A DNA stretch of 64,000 nt from Pteria penguin (GCA_035048485.1 CM068582.1:21626155-21690154); one strand, 5' to 3'. Shown: positions 33,750 to 45,560, numbered from the stretch's first letter. The notes: generated from the sequence alone by a model not told the origin. A program made the numbers and translations.

Positions 33750-33809
33750 CTGTGTTAAACTGTCTGCCCATCATACTTGTAGTGAAATCTACCAGGTTGA
33801 TATACACAC
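33750..33809 (-). CDS. Probable internal coding exon
   Basis: 60 bases between a TTTTGATGTTTCTAG acceptor and a near-consensus ACAG|GTAAGT donor on the minus strand. The open frame (entering with two bases, leaving with one) reads Val-Tyr-Ile-Asn-Leu-Val-Asp-Phe-Thr-Thr-Ser-Met-Met-Gly-Arg-Gln-Phe-Asn-Thr. The outgoing phase fits the acceptor at 29,031 and gives a sensible C-terminus. The intron between them (about 4.7 kb) holds two minisatellites and a TA run. Upstream exons were not found. Product not recognised. Confidence 0.55.
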
Positions 33810-34722
33810 CTAGAAACATCAAAATAAGAACTGTTGAGAGTTGAATTAAACATAAGCTTTGCTCATCCTATAAATATAACTATAAACAATGTTTTTATCT
33901 TTTGTGTACTTTGATGAATTTACTGAAAACATTTGTTATTAAGTTTCGTTTTCTTTTTATTCAAGTACTGTATACCATGTTTTCTTTGCGAGCGTATTAT
34001 TTTCGCGAGATTTGCGAGGAGGATCGTCTCACGAAAATAAAATGCATGAGTATGTCAACACAAGTTAAAACGATTTGTTTATTTTACATTGATTTCAGCC
34101 AAACTTCTAAAACTTGATTTTCTCAACTCAATGTCCCCTATCTAAATGTTGACAGTCGCTTTTGTCTATATCTCATGCTCGACTAATTTTATTTCTATCG
34201 CGATTTGAGTATTTATCTAACGTCCTGCTGTTATACAAATTTAGCATTGAAAAAAAAAAAATCATGTTAATATAAATTTATACAATGTACATATTTCAAA
34301 TGTAAAAATTTTTACAACTATAAAACAGAACAATAAGTAAAAGTTAAAAAGTAATCTACAAAAAAAATGTAATGAGCACTGTTAGCACTAAGTAAGGCTA
34401 TGTTATCAATGATCAATTTCTGATAGAAGAGTGACGCTACCTAGAGTTTGGTTACAATTTAAAGCCTCAATATTTAATAAACAATGTAAGATGTGAAGTT
34501 GGCAATTCACTTTTATTTACTATCATTCAAATAACAATAATCTTCATATCTGGCTTGAGTGTGTAATGACTCTTAAAAGGCAATCATCAATGACTGCTAA
34601 AATGACATTTGACTACACCTAAAGCAGTCAATTCTTAATTGGATAGGTAATTTACATAACATAGATAGGTGACCAGGTAAACGAGTCATTAAACTGTTAA
34701 ACAAACAATCGTGCAGAGAGGA
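33810..34722. other. No supported gene
   Basis: A+T-rich. A TTTTCGCGAGATTTGCGAGG segment near 33,990-34,015 looks like a dispersed repeat. No exon seen. Confidence 0.35.
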
Positions 34723-35595
34723 GACAAGAGGCCCAAATGGGCCTATATCGCTCACCTGAACACAAATTGCTTATTTACAATAAAATGACAGCTAATTTCA
34801 CTAGAAAATTTTGCTTTTTTTCTATAAGACTTTCTATAAGGTTTGGTGATATTTTGTGCAGTCGTTTTGAAGAAGTCCAAAATGTGTCAACCAATCAGAG
34901 CCAATGGTGGCCATCTTGGATTACAGATTGGCACGAAAAAAACACAAACTTGGCAGAGGACCTCGAGTACTTACTTCCTATGAGGTTTGGTGAAATTCTG
35001 ATAAGCGCTTCTCAAGAAGAAGTCCAAAATGTGTCAACAATCGGCAATGTGGCAATCGTGGAAAAGGGATGGGCACAAAAAACAAAAACTTGGTAGAAGA
35101 CCTTGAGTACTAATTACTTCCTATGAGGTTTGGTGAAATTCTGTGAAGAAGAAGTCAAACACGTGTCAACCAATCAGAGCCAATAGCGGCCATCTTGGTT
35201 AACGGATGGGCCATAAAACACAAACCTGGTAGAGGACATTGAGTACTTGCTTCCTATGAGGTTTGGTGGAATTCTGTGCAGCTGTTCTGGAGAAGAAGTT
35301 GAAAATGTGTCAAACAATCAGAGCCAATGGCAGCCATCTTGGATTACGGATGGGCATGAAAAACACAAACTTGGTAGAATACCTTAAGTACTTACTTCCT
35401 ATGAGGTTTGGTGAAATTTTGTGAAGCCGTTGTGGAGAAGAAGTCGAAAATGCATCAACAAATCAGAGGCAATGGCGGCCATCTTGGATTAAAGATCGGC
35501 ACGAAAAACACAAACTTTGTAGAGGACCTCAAGTAGTTACTTCCTATGAGGTTTGGTGAAATTCTGTGCAGCGGTTCTGGAGAAGAAATCCGTTC
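34723..35595 (+). mobile_element. ~145-bp tandem-body repeat, GAGGCCCAAATGGGCC head
   Basis: Head ACAAGAGGCCCAAATGGGCC then ATATCGCTCACCTGA, followed by about six units containing CCTATGAGGTTTGGTGAAAT, GTCAACCAATCAGAGCCAAT and GCCATCTTGGATTACGGATG (TGAGGTTTGG at 34,981, 35,124, 35,257, 35,402 and 35,547). A reversed copy with the same head ends at about 58,712. Open frames across it are repeat artefacts. Confidence 0.8.
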
Positions 35596-36245
35596 CCGCA
35601 CTTTGTTGTCTGGAAAATGATTTTCTCAGAAAAGCCTCGATTAAAAGAGCATCACTGTACAATAAATATGTTTTAGGGGATCTGTTTATCGTGAATATAA
35701 AAAGCTGCGAACATGTCTAAGGGATCTAATTTGCAAAATTAAATTGTCACAATTAAAAGACGGTTTACAGTACCACTCTTTGACAATAATTAATAAATAC
35801 AGTCTTTCTCACGGACTGAAGAAAATGCATCTGGACTGGCATTTCATGTCTGATTTCAAGACTGAATGTTCTATGCAAGTTTTCTGTGTGACTTGCATGC
35901 TCAATCATGTTTCCAATAGTTTAAACACCAATTTCCTATTGTAGTGTTTGAACACTTGTGGTCAGTTGATCAATATTCCTCTGAATGTCTTGTTATGATA
36001 TCGTATTTAACATAACCGGACAGGATTAACCTGAATTCTTACAAATAATGTTTTCTTGCTAGGGAAAATATGGAAACTGAAAATGACAGGTTCATGTGGC
36101 AAAAATAATGTTTCAATAAAAGTTTTGACATCATTATACAAAATTGAATGTGTCTTGCGTTATTTTGTGGGAATAGCGATGCTTTTTCACTCAAAACATC
36201 AGTCCTGCAGTTAATATTTAATCTTCTATGATCAAAGACTACAAT
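35596..36245. other. No supported gene
   Basis: A+T-rich unique sequence with a 66-codon open frame (35,744-35,944) that has no splice support or recognisable motif. Confidence 0.35.
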
Positions 36246-36752
36246 TTTAACAGGTTAGGCACATCCCTCTAAAGACAGATATTCCCTGTTTAGAGAAATA
36301 TTAGAATTAAAAAAAAAAGTCTCTCTTAAGAGGGATATTCCCAGCTTAAAGCACGAGTTCCTTAATACTAAAAATCAAAATTTTGGAATTTGGATTTGAA
36401 AATTTAAAGTGCACATTTTTACAATGTCCTAAACGATATTTGTAAAGGATGGTTGTTATTTCTATCAACAGTTTCTGTGTTTATATCTACAGAAGTTTTA
36501 CATCATTAAACTCGAAAATAGTACTTTCTATAGGTCAACATATTTTGGCAAACATTGTTCAGTATGTAGTGTAGATGTGTGATTTTAAGTTTCAGGTCAA
36601 AGTTATAAATTATGTTTTTTTTAGTTCTTGGGTACTCATGCATTAAGGTTGAAAAATCCCTCTTTAGAGAGACATTTTTCAAATGCCAGCATAATGTCTC
36701 TTTAAACAGGAAATGTCTCTCTTTAGAGGGATGTGCTTCACCTGTTTAACCT
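36246..36752. mobile_element. Inverted-repeat MITE with CCCTCTTTAGAGAGAC motifs
   Basis: Left arm (about 36,246-36,342) and right arm (about 36,650-36,752) are inverted copies sharing AGGCACATCCCTCTAAAGA / AAGCACATCCCTCTAAAGA and repeated TCTCTWWAGAGGGAT boxes. Interior about 300 bp and non-coding. Confidence 0.6.
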
Positions 36753-36805
36753 GGAAACTCCATTATAAAAAGCAAGCAATACAGGAATTACAATCAAATA
36801 AAAGA

Positions 36806-37038
36806 GGAGGCCGGGGTTCGAGTCCCGCTCTGGTCATGCCGGTGTCATGTCTTTCGGATGAGACAGTAAAAACCGAGGCCCCGTGTCGTGGTATGCATGG
36901 CATGTTAAAGATCCCTCACTGCTTCGGGTGGGTCCGTTGCAAAGGTCAAAATTTGTATGCCCCGCATCAGGCAGATGCCGTCACCATATACATGAAATAT
37001 TCTTGGTGTGACGTAAAACAAAAATCAATCAATCAATC
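36806..37038 (+). mobile_element. 5'-truncated SINE (family B) with 14-bp target duplication
   Basis: Starts just upstream of the B box (GGGGTTCGAGTCCC), keeps the central GGATGAGACAGTAAAAACCG and CTCACTGCTTCGGGTGGGTC, and ends GTGACGTAAAACAAAAATCA plus CAAT repeats. The target duplication AATCAAATAAAAGA is at 36,792-36,805 and 37,039-37,052. Truncation removed the A box, so it should be transcriptionally dead as a SINE. Confidence 0.9.
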
Positions 37039-37052
37039 AATCAAATAAAAGA

Positions 37053-39174
37053 TAAATATGAGAAACCACTGAAAAAAATTGATGAATTTGCTAGGCAGAA
37101 ATAAATTCCATGTATATGAGTATTGTCATTTTTGTTTTTTGGGCTGAGAAAAGTTTTTGGACCTGTGTGGTTAAGTGCCACATGGCCTGTGGAGGCGAAA
37201 AGTTTTTTGCACAGACAATAAATATCAGATATGAATGTTTAATAAAGAGTATGCACATCAGACTGCCTCTCATTCACCTCAGTTCCCTGCTGTACATTGC
37301 CTCTAAGAATTGTGTTTATGTACTGTCAAAGTTTTATTGTTTCTATACTACAGAAATTATATCTCACCAGAAACCATTCCCATCTTTTATAGCTGAATTA
37401 TCAAAGAAGGATAACCATTATCAAAGAAGGATAACTCATATAGATGCAATATAAACTTGTGAATATGTAATATTGGCAAATGGATGATGTTTAATTGACA
37501 AGCAATGAACCAAACAAATAAAAAACTGAAACCTCTGATTAGATGCCACCTGTCTTAAAAGACCATTTCTGCTTGGGAGTTAAACTGGACTCATAGATTT
37601 TGACTGTATTGGTGGGGAAAGTTGTCAACATGAACAAAAGAATAGACAACCTGTACGGTATATGAATAACATCAAAATATTTTGTGTGAACTGAACAAAT
37701 TCAGACAGAATCTTTTTCCTAAATTTTTAGTGAAATAATTGTACATCCATGACCAATTAAAAACTAAAGATGAAAATTCAAATCTCCAAATGAAAAACCA
37801 CCTGATCTGTTACGATACAAAAGTTCACAGATATGTTTTCCTATATAGATTAAAGTTAATAAGATAGTCTAAAAGTATGGAAATGAGAGACTTATTGTTC
37901 TTAAAACTCTATGTATTATACTTTCTTATATGGTGGACTTCCAGAGTCTGCTACATTTTTAAAGACAAATGTATGAGCTTCAATAACAGCCAGTATGTGT
38001 AGATAAACTAAATATTCAACATCATAAGAAAAGTGATACGAGTTTGTTGTTTTATTGTGGTTGTATATCAGGTTTTCAGTCACATATTAATTAATATTTT
38101 GGAAGCAGGAAATTATTGAATTCCTGAACTACATGTAACACAAGCTAGCAAGGTCTCTGAAAAAAAAAACTGAGAGTGTACCTTTGTTTACTATGAAAAT
38201 GCCTCAAATGCATGCTTTACAAGTCATTCCCTCCTATAGGATTTCTTGGCCAGCTTGCTGGAATCTCTCATGACCTTTCTTTGTCTTTTTAGACACTGCA
38301 ATATATTACTGATTATAAGATAGGCATAAAAGAGACTATATATCAAGAGATATGCATCATATTACAAACTATCAATATAAATAATGTTTATATCATTATT
38401 TCTCAATAATGTCGTTGTGTTTGCAAGTGAAAATGACTGAATGTTGTCAGATACCTATGGGAACTTCATTAGGTAATCAATTTATTTTATATTACAATTG
38501 TCAAATTATTATCTATTACATAACAAACATAATGAGTACTGCTAAAACAATACATTCTCCCCTTTGTCTCTACTGTCAACTTTGTACTTGCATCCTTTGT
38601 AAAGAGTACAGTAACTGAGCTAAATGTATGTCAACAATGACACTAATCAAACTTGATCTGCAACTTGTCAGACTTAAGTTTCACATATTTAATTCAGATT
38701 TCTGCAGATACAAGAGAAAATTTCTACAGACTGGTTTACTGTATAGGTTGCTACCCCTTCTAAAAGTATATCAATCATAACTTAAACTATTGTCAAACTT
38801 GATATGTAAGTTGTCACACTAAATTTCCAAAGCATCTATCATCTTGATAATTAGAAAGAAAGCTGAAAAAGTTTCTTTGGGTCAGTATTGCCACATAAAA
38901 TGAGTATAAAGCTAGAGTCCTATATGAAATTTGCTAACCTTTCACACACAATACTAGATCAATTACAAACTATGTAACAAATATATTTAGCAACTACTTC
39001 TATGCATGTCAACATAAATAAATCAACAAATATATCATACTGATCTTGTATTTACAATATATGTTAAAAGCAAAAATAAATCTTCCATAAACTTCAAGAA
39101 TTCTCAAGTCTCTCAAAAAGCATCCTTTCTCTTATTCTAAATGAAACTAACATAGAAAATGTCTATCATACAAA
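37053..39174. other. A+T-rich region, no supported gene
   Basis: A 114-codon frame at 37,110-37,454 and several shorter ones lack splice signals or motifs. An 18-bp direct duplication (TTATCAAAGAAGGATAACC) lies at about 37,398-37,436. Confidence 0.35.
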
Positions 39175-39680
39175 GTCTTAGGTATATACATAGATAAATC
39201 TTTACAGTGTGGAGAACAAGTTGAACATATTTTCAGGGCTATAAGCTCAAATTTAATTTTAACAATCAAGAATGAACAAATTCCTTACAAAGGAGACAAG
39301 AATATTGTATTATAATGTCTATAATTACTGCCTCTTTTTGATTACTGTGTGACAGTTTGGGAAAACTGTTCTTAATAAAATTATTCAGGTCTCTAAAAGT
39401 TGCACAAGAAAATTGCTAGAACTATTCTAAGCTATTTATAAAGCATATGTCTTCCCAAGTGAACCCCCATCTATAGAATTATAAGTATACAAATGCATAA
39501 ATGGAATAGCACCACCTTATCTTCAAGAAAGGTTTCGTAAAACATCATCTTACCATGAATTAAGTTCAGTTACAAATTTAAAAAATTCCAAAACCTTATT
39601 TAGAAATCTGTAAGAAGTCTCTACATGATTCTGGAACAGTTATATGAGTCAGAATATCCCATGAAATAAAATACTCTAAA
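39175..39680 (+). pseudogene. Non-LTR retrotransposon ORF2 C-terminal relic
   Basis: A decayed reverse-transcriptase-downstream region on the plus strand. At 39,488 it reads Tyr-Lys-Cys-Ile-Asn-Gly-Ile-Ala-Pro-Pro-Tyr-Leu-Gln-Glu-Arg-Phe-Arg-Lys-Thr, the well-known 'YK-ING-APxYLxxxF' signature after the RT domain of many animal LINEs. Further upstream, in other frames, lie Val-Tyr-Ile-Asp-Lys-like and Leu-Tyr-Tyr-Asn-type traces, and downstream Phe-Trp-Asn-Ser. Several stops and frameshifts break it. No endonuclease, 5' part or tail is seen. The clade cannot be assigned by eye. Confidence 0.8.
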
Positions 39681-39781
39681 TCAGTCAAATTACATATTTT
39701 GTCTTATTTATATAGCACATTATATATGTCTCCTATTTCTTTCTTAATTATGAACAGAACACTTGGTATTTTTGCATACTA

Positions 39782-39918
39782 GTATCATGTTATTACTGGT
39801 CATTGCTTGCTTGTATCATGTTATTTCTTGTTATCACATATTTGCATTATGTTATTGCTTAGTATTGCATACTTGTATTATGCTATTGCTGGTTATTGCA
39901 TACTTGTATTTGATACAG
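39782..39918. repeat. ~30-bp tandem repeat, 4-5 copies
   Basis: Units of the type TTGCATACTTGTATTATGTT ATTGCTGGTTA with variable length. Confidence 0.7.
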
Positions 39919-40304
39919 CATTACATATAATGTATAGAAGGCCTCAGGTGAAAGTAGTAATTGTACTTAATGAGTCATTTGAGAAAGTTTTTCCTTGAAA
40001 GAGTTGGCAAATTTATATCTGTTTATTTGATGAAATTTGTATCATGAATTGAGGGAGATAACTCTTATAAAAATACAGACAGTTTTTACATGGTTTAAAA
40101 TAACAAATACCCTAGATTTTGCCAATTATTAAGATTGAACCTTGACAGATAACCTACGAAATGTTACATGTTATCAAGTGTGCAGTCATTTGACTGATAA
40201 TTTACAAGTTGTGCACAGACTTTTGACAGGTAATCTTACAAGTTGTTAGATGTGACCACAGATACACATTCTTGACAGAAAACAAAAATCACTGATTAAT
40301 TCAT
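39919..40304. other. No supported gene
   Basis: A+T-rich spacer. The phrases TTGACAGATAACCTACGAAA and TTGACAGGTAATCTTACAAG suggest a decayed two-copy repeat at about 40,142-40,250. Confidence 0.35.
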
Positions 40305-40505
40305 TGATTTTTGTTTAACGTAACACCACCTATATTTCAAGTATATGGTGACAGCATTTGCCTGATGCAGGAGCATACAAATTTTGACCTTGGCAATGGA
40401 CCCATCCGAAGCAGTGAGGGATCTTTAATGGCATGACCAGAGCAAAACTCAAATCCCAACCTCCCGACCATGAGGTCCAGCGCGATACCACTAGGCCATG
40501 CCGGC
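40305..40505 (-). mobile_element. SINE (family B) lacking its central domain
   Basis: In sense it has the head GGCATGGCCTAGTGGTATCG and the 3' half (CCCTCACTGCTTCGGATGGG, TGCATCAGGCAAATGCTGTC, ending AACAAAAATCAATG). The stretch carrying GGATGAGACRGTAAAAACCG, present in the other three copies, is missing: the sequence goes from GTCATGCC straight to ATTAAAGATCCC. The B box is also degraded. Confidence 0.85.
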
Positions 40506-40708
40506 TTAATATCAAAAATAATGAGATCACCCATGGTTGTGTATCATAACTTACAAGACATGAAAAATGAAAATGTTAAATATTCTGCTGTATTTCAAAA
40601 TTCTTCACTGCTTCCCATATGACATTAATTCACTTTTGTAAATAAAACAAACTCATTCTTTGAAATTTCTTTCTTGAATGTATAGTAGCGACACAGTCAC
40701 ACACGGAT

Positions 40709-41167
40709 ACAAAATGTAGGTAAACCTAAGCTGTACTGCCAAGATGTGTGTGCAAACCTAAGCTGTACTGCCAAGACGTGTGCAAACCTAAGCTGTATTG
40801 CCCAGGCATGTGTGTAAACCTAAGCTGTACTGCCAAGACATGTGTGCAAACCTAAGCTGTACTGCCCAGGCATGTGTGCAAACCTTAGTAGTACTGCCCA
40901 GGCATGTGTGCAAACCTAAGCTGTACTGCCCATGCATGTGTGCAAACCTAAGCTGTATTGCCCAGGCATGTGTGCAAATCTAAGCTGTATTGCCCAGGGA
41001 TGTATGCAAACCTAAGCTGTATTGCCCAGGCATATATGCAAACCTAAGCTGTATTGCCCAGGCATGTGTGCAAACCTAAGTTGTACTGCCCAGGCATGTG
41101 TGCAAACTTAAATTGTACTGCCCAGGCATGTGTGCAAACCTAAGCTGTACTGCCCAGGCATGTGTGC
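40709..41167. repeat. 32-bp minisatellite, about 14 copies
   Basis: Unit CAGGCATGTGTGCAAACCTA AGCTGTACTGCC, period 32 (40,861 to 40,893). Cys-rich open frames here are artefacts. Confidence 0.95.
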
Positions 41168-41736
41168 ATTATATTGTGGGAGAAAATTGTGGAAGGTCAA
41201 GTCATCTGTAAATTGTTATCAAAGATACAGACAGAAACTGTCCAGCCATGATTACCATCTACCTACAGAAATACATTATCATAGTTGCCATCATCTTCAC
41301 AAATCTTCAGTACATGTTCTAACATCAATGTTCCTAAAAAGACAAAAGAGACACGGTGACGTAACATATACATTTAGTCATTTTAATGTAATATTAATAT
41401 TCTCTGCCAGTTGGCGTCCATGTTCTCTGCAATACATAAGTTCTCTTTTTAGTACACTGTTCTTAATAAAATAAATTTGTTGTTTATAAGATTTGTCTTG
41501 CTGATACACCACAGATATTATCACTTTATCCACATCTCTCCTAAAATAGTACTGTGAAATGACAATTAATACACTATTTTCGCTGTGTTGAAAACTAGTA
41601 ATTTTGTCCCTCAGGGAAGTTGATTCCAGTATTAATAGTATACCACAGTTGTAGATCGGAGGTTGACACGCAATCTCTAACACAAGTTACTGGTGCAAAC
41701 CTAGAACTTAATCATGCTGCTGCATTTGATACCAGT

Positions 41737-42166
41737 GCTCAAAGTAGCATTTGGTTTTTGGTCGCTAAAAAGCAACCATCTCAAAATTTTGGTTGTTTTT
41801 TTTCCAAATTTTTAGTCACCGTAAGTAAATTTTTAGTTGCAACAGAAATAAATTTCATTTTATCGAAAAGAAAGAAATGCACTTTTTTTTTATTATATCA
41901 CTTTCCCTTTTAATGAAGATGCATCCAGCAATAGATAGATTGGCAGAACACATCGTACAGAACATTCTGCCATCATGAACTTGAAACTTGCAAAATTCAT
42001 ACAGTCGTTTGGTTGCAGGAGCCTCTAGCTTCTTCAATTGTGATGGATATTTACCGCATGATTCGTCCTTACTGATAGACTTTTTATCATCTGACTCATT
42101 CTGTTTAAAAGTCTTTGATGGCACATTAAAACCAAAATCGACTAGCATGTTGCTAAGCTTAGCCAT
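41737..42166 (-). mobile_element. Possible hAT-derived fragment around a zinc-finger ORF
   Basis: The sequence begins CAGTGCTCAAAGTAGC at 41,737, which resembles a hAT terminus, and contains a minus-strand BED/CGGBP1-like zinc-finger frame. No matching opposite terminus or 8-bp duplication was found, so the limits are provisional. Confidence 0.25.
41855..42166 (-). CDS. BED/CGGBP1-like zinc-finger protein fragment
   Basis: A complete 103-codon frame with an in-frame stop upstream of its ATG. Residues about 1-50 are Lys/Ser/Asp-rich. Residues about 52-80 include Leu-Tyr-Glu-Phe-Cys and His-Asp-Gly-Arg-Met-Phe-Cys-Thr-Met-Cys, the first half of a CxxC zinc finger like that of CGGBP1 and of BED fingers in hAT transposases. 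A following Arg-Glu-Ser-Asp-Ile-Ile resembles the helix that precedes the two His ligands, but the ligands are missing: the frame enters a nine-base A run and ends, suggesting a frameshift there or an exon end (AAA|GTGATA). Probably a transposase-derived gene relic. Confidence 0.45.
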   Translation of the reverse strand: MAKLSNMLVDFGFNVPSKTFKQNESDDKKSISKDESCGKYPSQLKKLEAPATKRLYEFCKFQVHDGRMFCTMCSANLSIAGCIFIKRESDIIKKKCISFFSIK

Positions 42167-42559
42167 TGATTCCCAGTGGTTAATTTAAAGAAATCATTCC
42201 GTAAAGTGTAACAAATGATGTCTTCAGATAGAAATTTTATCTGTCTAAGTTATGAAAACTTCAAAACATAGACAAAAATAGACTAGACAAAATTCTGAAA
42301 GTTGGTAATGTTTTTGCAAGTCTGATGGACTTTTACTCACAATATCAATATTTTGGTCACATGTATTTTGGTTGAAAATTAGAGCACAGATCCATTAAGC
42401 AATTGACATTACCAACAACATACTTAATAAAAAGAAAGGCAGAGTGATGATGATTCTGATCCAACCTAATAGTATACATCACACACTAAATTACCTGGAA
42501 TTTTAAAGTCCTAACGAGTTGTCAGATGACATAAAGCTGGTTGGTGGTAACCAAATTTA
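42167..42559. other. No supported gene
   Basis: A+T-rich spacer without recognisable features. Confidence 0.35.
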
Positions 42560-43165
42560 AATATTAAAATTTTTTGTAAGTAGGTCAATCTTCAAAATAT
42601 AATAAATTTTGATTTGTTATGAGAGGGTCTTGTCACAAGGAATGCACACAAGAAATACTGAAGCCCAGATCTCTTACTGTTCATAAGTATGACTAAGGTT
42701 AGAGTTTCTAAAAGTAGTCAAAACTTCAAGGTCAAGACCAAAGACAAAAATTTAGGTACCAAATGAAAGGTTTTGGCACAAGAAATACACATGTGAAGTA
42801 TTAAAGTTCTGTCTCTAATGTTTCTTAAGTTATGATCCACATTAAAGTTTTGTTTGAATAGGTCAATCTTCAAGGTCAAAATCAAAATGTAAAAATTTTT
42901 TTATACATAATGAAAAATCTTGTCACAAGACATACACACATGAAATATTCAAGCCCTATCTTACACTATTCAAAACTTATTTAAGGTTAAAGGTTACAGT
43001 TTTAAAAATTAGGTCAAACTTCAAGGTCAAGGCCACAAAGTCAAAAAGTTTGGTACCCAAATGAAAGGTCTTAACACAAAAAATAATAATGTGAAATACT
43101 GAAGCCCTGTCTCTAATGGTTCTTAAGTTATGATTAAGGTTAAAGTTTTTGTATATATGATGACA
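42560..43165. mobile_element. ~190-bp tandem-body repeat (GTCTTGTCACAAG family)
   Basis: Three degenerate units with AAATGAAAGGTYTTGGCACAA, AATACACATGTGAAATA, AAGCCCTRTCTCTAATGGTT, TTAAGTTATGATTAAGGTTA and CTTCAAGGTCAAGGCC. The end GACAACAACAACAAAGACAC at about 43,160-43,180 looks like the element terminus. I associate this family with bivalve genomes. Non-coding. Confidence 0.65.
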
Positions 43166-44202
43166 ACAACAACAAAGACACAAGGGGTATAACAATAGCT
43201 CTCCAGACATTCTCTGGCAGAAATTCAACTCCTGAAGCAAATTATCATTCTTCATCATGTTCAAGAACTTTATTTTTACACAAATACACTTAAGTGTACA
43301 TCACACTATTAATTTTTGTTATAGATCTTGTATTATGGCCATTTTCTTCAGTCTCATTACTTTCCAAAATTAATAAGACAAAAAATTTTTTTTCTCGGAT
43401 ACTGAAATATTAAAAAACGTTAATTAAAATACTTACTTTTTTTTATTCCTCTGAAAGGACACATTCAGATCAATCATCCTATATCATCTTTCTCTGACAA
43501 AATCCTCAAGGTCAAAATGATACTTCTGACAGTGGTCTAACTATTGATACCAATCAAAGCGGAGCTTGCATGAAACAACCCTGCACTTGTCTAAGCCTAC
43601 AAAATAAAAGAGGCATTAATTATACTGCATGAGACTGTAATACAATATACAAGGTATTATAATTCCTATCTGCACTGCATTTAAATGAAACTTCGGTATT
43701 TGAGGGAACATAATAATATATTACTTTCTATCCAATTTGTAAAATTGACCCTGACATGACAGACCAGGGTGGTTTGAAATTCAGAGAAATTCTTAAGGAA
43801 CCATACGGGCTCCTAGATCTGAAATTCAAGGAGCACTTACCAAAGTCAAGGAGTCCTTAAATTTCGAAGTAGTTTTTTAAACCAATAAAACATTAGAGAA
43901 TTGATAAAACCAACTGTTTAATGTGACAGACATCTTTAAAAACAATTTAAATGCAAATAATTGATTTAATTCAATAATTAAATTCCATCTCATAGTCTAC
44001 CTCTAATATTTAGAACACATGATTTTCATTTTCTGACATTTCATAATTAATGTCTTCACTGAATTGAAATTCACTAATAGACCAACTCAACAATTCACTC
44101 CATTATCAGTATTAGATTGACTTGACTCACATTCTAAATTTACAGAAGACTGAAATGAAGACTCACTCTACATTTACAGTATACTGACTTGAAAACTAGG
44201 TG
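43166..44202. other. No supported gene
   Basis: A+T-rich. The minus-strand frame reading into 43,264 is mostly the tandem-body repeat. A motif pair CTTAAGGAACC / CAAGGAGCACTT / CAAGGAGTCCTTAAATTTCG near 43,785-43,865 looks like a small dispersed repeat. Confidence 0.35.
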
Positions 44203-44357
44203 TGGCCTAGTGGAGAAGGTGCTCGGCTCGTGATCGAGAGATACCGGGTTTCACTACCGCCCTGGGCGCACAGGTGCTCCGTCTTTCGGATGAGACGGTA
44301 AAAACCGAGGTCCCGTGTCATGGTAGGCATGGCACGTAAAAGATCCCTCACTGCTTA
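44203..44357 (+). mobile_element. SINE (family B), 3'-truncated
   Basis: Head GTGTGGCCTAGTGGAGAAGG, damaged B box (GGGTTTCACTACC), intact central GGATGAGACGGTAAAAACCG and TAAAAGATCCCTCACTGCTT, where it stops abruptly before the tail. Confidence 0.85.
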
Positions 44358-44389
44358 CAAGTACATTTCGAGGTATAATCAATGAAAAC

Positions 44390-45560
44390 ATTGTTTTACC
44401 CATTTTGTCTATGTGACCTTGACCTTTGACCTTGGTTCAAGGTCATGACACACCTTTAGATCCTAATCAACAATTCTGTGAAATATTATTGAAATCTGTA
44501 CACAGCGGAAGAAGCTATGGCCCAGACAAGGTTATAACAATTGTGTCTAATGTGACCTTGACCTTTGACTGCAATTCAAGGTCATGACACACCCTTGGAT
44601 CCTAAGCAACAATTCCGTGAAATATTATTGATCTGTGCACTTGGTGAGAAGTTATGGCCTGGACAAAGTTTTTCTTATTGTTTCTATCATGGCCTTCACC
44701 TTTGACCTAGGTTCAAGGTCATGACACACCCTTGGATCCTAAGCAACAATTCTGCGAAATATTGAAATCCATGCTCAGGAGAAGAAGTTATGGAACGGAC
44801 AAGGTTTTACTTATTGTGTCTTTTAAGACCTTGACCTTGATTCAAAGTCATGACACACCCTTGGATCCTAAGCAACAATTCTGTGAAATGTTATTGAAAT
44901 CTGTGCACAGGGTGAGAAGTTATGGCCCGAAAAATGTTTTTCTTATTGTGTCTATTATGACCTTGACCTTTTACCTTGGTTCAAGGTCATGACATACCCT
45001 CGGATCCTAAGCAACAATTCTGTGACATATTATTGAAATCTGTGCACAGGGTGAGAAGTTATGGTGTGTACGTAGTTTTCCTAATTGTGTGTATTATCAC
45101 CTTGACCTATGACCTTGATTCAAGGTCATGACATACCGTTGGGTCATGTGCAACAATATTGTGAAATATTATCTAAATCCATCCACCCAATAAATGGATG
45201 TGGCCCAGATATGATTTTAACAATCAAGTTCACAGTGACCTTGACCTTTAATCTATGACCTTGGGTCAAGGTCATGACACACTCTTAGGTCATGGGCAAC
45301 AATTCTGTGAAATTCTATTTAAATCTATCCACCAAATAAACAGATATGGCCTGGACACGATTTTAACAACCAAGTCCACAGTGACCTTGACCTTTTATTT
45401 ATGACCTTGGGTTAACGTCATGACACACCCTTGGGTCATGGGCAACAATATTGTGAAATCCATCCACCCAATAAAAAGATATGTCCGGACAGGAATCGGG
45501 ACGAATGGACAGACAAAGTGATTCCTAGACACCCCGCCCCTTCGTTTGCAGGGGTTATAA
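44390..45560 (+). mobile_element. ~145-bp tandem-body repeat with nuclear-receptor-like half-sites
   Basis: About eight units with GACCTTGACCTTTGACCTTG, GTTCAAGGTCATGACACACC, GGATCCTAAGCAACAATTCT and GAGAAGTTATGGCCCGGACA. The tail is GAATGGACAGACAAAGTGAT then CTAGACACCCCGCCCCTTCG. Each unit has TGACCT hexamers spaced 0 and 1 and an opposed TCAAGGTCA. Non-coding. Confidence 0.8.
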
